Shown: piece by piece, positions 60,646-64,000 of the stretch
Numbering within the stretch: the stretch's first letter is position 1
Layout of the letters: each line of letters begins with the position of its first letter
NCBI RefSeq assembly: GCF_019375555.1
Contig: NZ_JAHXDN010000002.1
Location: 372,001-436,000 of the forward strand
Source: Roseobacter insulae
GTDB lineage: Bacteria; Pseudomonadota; Alphaproteobacteria; Rhodobacterales; Rhodobacteraceae
Length of the DNA stretch: 64,000 nucleotides
Reading direction: 5' to 3'
Notes under the pieces: generated by a model
Databases searched by the model: none
What the model was told of the DNA's origin: nothing
What the model saw: the letters and a program-made list of their open reading frames with translations, nothing else
Translations under genes and position numbers: made by a program

Positions 60646-62236
60646 AAATCCTCAGCATATCGTTCAAATCATCCAGCGTGTTGGCTTCCTGAAGTGGCTT
60701 GTCCTGCCGCCAGCGTGACATGCGCGGAAAGCGCAGGGCGACGCCGGATTTGTGGCGCGGGCTGGCCTGAATTCCTTCGAATGCGATCTCGAAAACGTGG
60801 TGCGGTGTCACCTGACGTACCGGGCCGAAACGCTGCAGAGTATTCTTACGCACCCATCTTGTGATGTCGCGAAATTCCGCATCCGTCAGGCCGGAATAGG
60901 CCTTGGTGAAAGGGACGAGGTCATTGCCGTGCCAGACCGCGAACGTGAAATCAGTAAACAGGTTGGCACGGCGCCCGTGCCCGGCCTGTGCGTAGATCAT
61001 GACCGCGTCAATGGTCAGCGGATCAAGCTTCCATTTCCACCAGTCGCCCTTTTTCCTGCCGACAAGATAGGGGCTGTCGGCGCGTTTCAGCATGAGCCCC
61101 TCCGCGTTCTCGTCACGCGCGACGGAGCGTAGTTCCGCCAGGTCCTCCCATTCGTCAAAAGCCAGTTGCGGTGACAATCTGACCGGCGCATCGGCTGGCA
61201 AGGTCCGGCAGGCCTGCTCCAGCAACCTGCGGCGAGTGGCAAAGGGGGTCTGGCGGATGTCTTCTCCCTGCCACTCCAGAAGGTCATAGGCATGCAGGAC
61301 AACCGGTGCTTCGGCCAGTAATTTTTTCGGCACGGTTTTGCGACCGATGCGCTTTTGCAGAACATTGAAGCTGGCAGGGCCGTCGGAGGCCGCGTGCCAG
61401 ACGAGCAGTTCGCCATCCAAAACGGTGCCGGGGGGCAGAAAATCCACCGCGCGCGCCAATTCCGGAAAGCGGTCCGTCATCAACTCTTCACCGCGGGACC
61501 ATACAAAGTGCCCGCCATCTCTCAGGATGAGCTGCCCGCGAATGCCATCCCACTTCCACTCCGCCCGCCAAGCCGCTGTTTCTCCGAGGCTTTCCGGGCT
61601 GCCGTCAAGGGCATAGGCGAGGTAGAAGGGATAGGGCCGTGACGCGTCGGCAGAGGCGTCTTCCGCCTCGATCAGCGCTTCCCACGTGGTGTCGTCGGGG
61701 TGCCAGTTGCCCATCAGCCGATGCGCAAGCTCGGCCTCCGGTTTGCCGGTGGCACGTGCCAGCGCCCGCGTCATCAGTTTTTGGCTCACACCCATGCGAA
61801 AGCCGCCGGTGATCAGCTTGTTGAAAACGAACCTCTCGGTTCCGCCCAGCTGCGACCACGCGGTTAACACAAACTCCTTCCGCGCCTCTTCTCCAACTTG
61901 AGAAAGATCGCGAAGTGCATTGATCCAATGAGATAAACTCAAATCGTTGGACGTATCAGCCGGCGGCAGTACAAGGGCAATCGTTTCGGCAAGATCGCCC
62001 ACGATGGGATAACATTCCTCGAACAGCCACAGCGGAATCTCGGCCGCTTCCGCCGCCCATTCGCGCAGTTTTGTCGTGGTCACAACCCGCTTTGGCCGCC
62101 GACCGGAAAACAGCGCCATCGTCCACATGCGGTCCTCATCGCGGGCTGTCTGGAAGTACTCGGCCAATGCGGCGACTTTGACGTTGGTCTTCGTGCTTTG
62201 GTCAATGGCGTTGAACAGCCGGGCAAACCGATTCAT
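60638..62236 (-). CDS. ATP-dependent DNA ligase (LigB-like), ligase-exonuclease pair
   Basis: ATP-dependent bacterial ligases seal nicks in repair. The 532-residue protein has a DNA-binding N-terminal domain (about 1-200), the adenylation motif EWKWDGIRG (Lys228, motif I KxDGxR) and the OB domain (about 430-530). Motif V-like RKKGDWWKWKLDP is visible. ATG 62236 overlaps the stop of the upstream exonuclease gene (ATGA), the arrangement known for ligase-associated DNA exonucleases. DNA-ligase-associated helicase (Lhr-like) and PdeM genes are not next to it. It ends by overlapping the amidohydrolase start. Confidence 0.92.
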   Translation of the reverse strand: MNRFARLFNAIDQSTKTNVKVAALAEYFQTARDEDRMWTMALFSGRRPKRVVTTTKLREWAAEAAEIPLWLFEECYPIVGDLAETIALVLPPADTSNDLSLSHWINALRDLSQVGEEARKEFVLTAWSQLGGTERFVFNKLITGGFRMGVSQKLMTRALARATGKPEAELAHRLMGNWHPDDTTWEALIEAEDASADASRPYPFYLAYALDGSPESLGETAAWRAEWKWDGIRGQLILRDGGHFVWSRGEELMTDRFPELARAVDFLPPGTVLDGELLVWHAASDGPASFNVLQKRIGRKTVPKKLLAEAPVVLHAYDLLEWQGEDIRQTPFATRRRLLEQACRTLPADAPVRLSPQLAFDEWEDLAELRSVARDENAEGLMLKRADSPYLVGRKKGDWWKWKLDPLTIDAVMIYAQAGHGRRANLFTDFTFAVWHGNDLVPFTKAYSGLTDAEFRDITRWVRKNTLQRFGPVRQVTPHHVFEIAFEGIQASPRHKSGVALRFPRMSRWRQDKPLQEANTLDDLNDMLRIYG

Positions 62237-63246
62237 TCGATGCCCTCCGTGTCCAGGGTTTCGCCCTCGAATTCCGTCGGGACAACCTGTGCATTCCAAC
62301 CGTTTTCATTCAGGTAACGCGTGAATATATCCGTGTAACCATGTGTTACATATATGTTTTCAGCCTCAGTGAGTTTGATTGTATCCAGCAGGCCGTTCCA
62401 ATCGGCGTGGTCCGAGATCACGAAGCCACGATCACCCGCACGCCTTCGCCGGACGCCGCGCAACTGCATCCACCCGCTGGCGAATGCGCTTTCCTGCGGA
62501 CCGAATTTGCGCGCCCATTTGCTGCCCAGGGCAGAGGGCGGCGCCAAGACCAGGGCGCCTGCATACGCCTTGGGGTCGGTCTGCGGGGTAACGGGAATGG
62601 TGTCGGGTAAATCCATACCTTGTCCGCGCAGAACGACATTCGTGGCTTCCACCGCGCCATGGGTCAGGATCGGGCCGATTTCCGGGTCCAGCATGTGCAT
62701 CAACCGTTGCGCTTTGCCCAAGGCATACGCGCCGAGAAAGGCCGTCTTGCCCGCTGCCGCGCAGGCCGACCACCATCTGTTGACATCAGCCGCCACAGCT
62801 GACTGCGGCTGCCAGTGAAACACCGGCAGGCCGAAAGTGGATTCGGTGATGAAGTGATGGCAGCGCTGCGGCTCGAAGGCCTCGGTCAGCCCGTCATTTT
62901 CGGTTTTGTAATCCCCCGAAGCGACCCAGACCTCGCCCGCCACCTCCACCCGTATTTGCGCGGACCCGGGCACATGTCCAGCCGGGTGAAAGGAAACCAA
63001 GGCACCGCCGATGGCAAGGGTTTCGCCAAAGGACACGCCCTGTGCCGTGATCTCACCCAACCGGTGCCGCATGACGGGCAGGGCGGCGTGGGTTGCGAGA
63101 TACGAGCGGTGACCGCTGCGGGCATGGTCTGCATGCCCGTGCGTGATCAGGGCCTTATCCACCGGCCGCCACGGATCGATATAGAAGTCACCTGCCGCAC
63201 AATAGATGCCGCGGTCGGTGAAAGTCAGGGCGGGGTTGTTGTTCAT
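62233..63246 (-). CDS. Ligase-associated DNA exonuclease (MBL/beta-CASP)
   Basis: These enzymes have a metallo-beta-lactamase fold with a beta-CASP part and accompany ATP-dependent DNA ligases in a repair pathway. The 337-residue protein has the HGHADH zinc motif (36-41), GDYKTENDGL, an ITESTFGLP strand and, near the end, VISDHADWNG with a catalytic His, typical of TIGR04122-like proteins. ATG 63246 is chosen; TTG at 63255 is possible, as GAGG is close. It starts the three-gene operon (exonuclease, ligase, amidohydrolase). Confidence 0.92.
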   Translation of the reverse strand: MNNNPALTFTDRGIYCAAGDFYIDPWRPVDKALITHGHADHARSGHRSYLATHAALPVMRHRLGEITAQGVSFGETLAIGGALVSFHPAGHVPGSAQIRVEVAGEVWVASGDYKTENDGLTEAFEPQRCHHFITESTFGLPVFHWQPQSAVAADVNRWWSACAAAGKTAFLGAYALGKAQRLMHMLDPEIGPILTHGAVEATNVVLRGQGMDLPDTIPVTPQTDPKAYAGALVLAPPSALGSKWARKFGPQESAFASGWMQLRGVRRRRAGDRGFVISDHADWNGLLDTIKLTEAENIYVTHGYTDIFTRYLNENGWNAQVVPTEFEGETLDTEGIE

Positions 63247-63285
63247 GAGCCTCAATCTAGAGGACGCCCGCAGATTGCCCAGCCC

Positions 63286-64000
63286 CTAGCCGTGCCCGCC
63301 GCTGAGAAAAAGCGCGGTCATCCGATCGAAAAGCGGACCTGCAACCGCGTCGCTTTCCATCAGCACTTCGTGTTCGCCCTCTTCGACAAGCTCCAATGCG
63401 CCGCGTTTCCACCCTTCCATCCGTCGATGGATCGCCGAGACATCAACGATGCGTTCGTTGGTGCCCAAGAAAGTCACACAAGGCAGGTTCGGGGCCGGTC
63501 GGCCCGCCAGATGCCGGGTTTCGGTCAGCGCCTCGCGCAGCCAGACAAAGCTGGGGCCGCCAAGCGCCAGTTCGGGATGCTTTTCAAGCTGGGTTTTCAT
63601 CTGCGCAAATTGCGTGGTGTCGCGGGTCAGCAGGTTTCCCTCGAAACCGTCGACGAGCACGTGATGTTCGACTTTCGTGCCGGGCGGCAACCGGTGGCCC
63701 TGACCGACACGCGGCATCAACTGGCTGCTGATCCAGGCCACGGGGCGCAAGTGCGGTGCGAGATAGATGCCCCACATCGGCCCGGTGAAAGCGGTCGCTT
63801 GTACCGGCAGACCTTCCATGGCCGCCCGCAGGCCGATCGCGCCCCCCATGGAGTGACCGAGCAGAAAGAAGGGCCGTGGCATGTTCAGGTCACGGGCTGC
63901 GCGCACCAGGCGGTCAACGTCTTTCTGGTAATCCGGAAAGTGGTCTACATGACCGATGAGCGGGTTTTCGAGCAGCCTGTCCGCCAGCCCCTGACCGCGC
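63286..64000 (-). CDS. Alpha/beta hydrolase (lysophospholipase-like), 5'-truncated
   Basis: The frame runs open to the window edge (minus strand, so the N-terminus is missing); 237 residues are visible. The nucleophile elbow is GHSMGG (Ser), then IGLRAAMEGLP; the catalytic Asp/His area is VTFLGTNERIVDVSAIH and GEHEVLMESDA (His). This pattern is of the Hydrolase_4/lysophospholipase (monoacylglycerol lipase-like) type. It ends 39 bp from the exonuclease gene start, same strand, so it may be upstream in the same transcript. The substrate is unknown. Confidence 0.87.
   Translation of the reverse strand, partial: RGQGLADRLLENPLIGHVDHFPDYQKDVDRLVRAARDLNMPRPFFLLGHSMGGAIGLRAAMEGLPVQATAFTGPMWGIYLAPHLRPVAWISSQLMPRVGQGHRLPPGTKVEHHVLVDGFEGNLLTRDTTQFAQMKTQLEKHPELALGGPSFVWLREALTETRHLAGRPAPNLPCVTFLGTNERIVDVSAIHRRMEGWKRGALELVEEGEHEVLMESDAVAGPLFDRMTALFLSGGHG

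Noticed and set aside
58477-60864. 795-codon plus-strand frame across pepF and the amidohydrolase
   Set aside because: Opposite strand genes carry HELGH and HxH metal motifs in frame; the plus frame has no domain.

Overview
The window looks like chromosomal DNA from a Roseobacter-clade alphaproteobacterium (Rhodobacteraceae). GC content is high and coding density is above 90 percent. Supporting signs are two heterotetrameric sarcosine oxidase clusters, an rpoH whose protein carries the QKKLFFNLRK box, the nrdR-ribD-ribE-ribB-ribH-nusB gene set, Tad pilus minor genes, MmcB, and a tRNA-His that lacks G-1 and has A73, an exception known only in a branch of alphaproteobacteria. I see no insertion sequence, prophage, CRISPR array or rRNA operon.

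Layout. 1-1131: 3' part of ccmI (cytochrome c maturation, minus strand). 1214-7750: sarcosine oxidase cluster 1 (soxB, D, A, G), with four single-TM microprotein genes placed between soxB and soxD. 7882-9476: two tandem secreted paralogues, then sodB. 9579-14756: rarD, a LOG-family hydrolase, a large LysM protein and an Atm1-type ABC exporter. 14853-20475 (minus): a DUF302 protein and an RND efflux pair behind a promoter with a TetR-type palindrome. 20694-24296: a YfgM-like TPR protein, a BamB-like lipoprotein and der. 24293-26814: a TspO-like membrane protein, a DUF2235 hydrolase and a small membrane protein. 26815-29539 (minus): three Tad-type pseudopilin genes, one with a vWA domain. 29870-37149: glutamate dehydrogenase (TTG start), a DUF6151 protein and sarcosine oxidase cluster 2. 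37184-41650: a small secreted protein, dnaG and rpoD. The rpoD leader holds four GANTC sites in 51 bp. 41872-44447: a secreted protein, yjbQ, nrdR and ribD. 44457-49029 (minus): a capsule cassette (kpsC, an outer-membrane exporter, kpsS) that splits ribD from ribE-ribB-ribH-nusB at 49179-52011. 52151-52482: a 38-aa ORF and, on the minus strand, a 6S-like RNA. 52583-56361: mmcB, a DUF6324 gene, a GNAT gene, tRNA-His, a DUF6476 gene and an rluA-family gene whose start codons overlap head to head, and rpoH behind a sigma-32-like promoter. 56561-64000: a lower-GC membrane methyltransferase, pepF, an amidohydrolase, an ATP-dependent DNA ligase with its associated exonuclease, and a truncated alpha/beta hydrolase.

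How the genes fit together. The two sox clusters oxidise sarcosine (or a related N-methylated amine) to glycine, 5,10-methylene-THF and peroxide; sodB and gdhA are nearby oxidative-stress and nitrogen functions. der, the BamB-like and YfgM-like proteins form an envelope/ribosome biogenesis block. dnaG-rpoD is a remnant of the macromolecular synthesis operon. The rib genes make riboflavin, the cofactor precursor of the flavin-dependent SoxA and SoxB. The least explained parts are the sox microproteins, the rpoD GANTC cluster, the RNA at 52305-52482, the extra membrane segment in the RND pump, and the capsule cassette inside the rib cluster.
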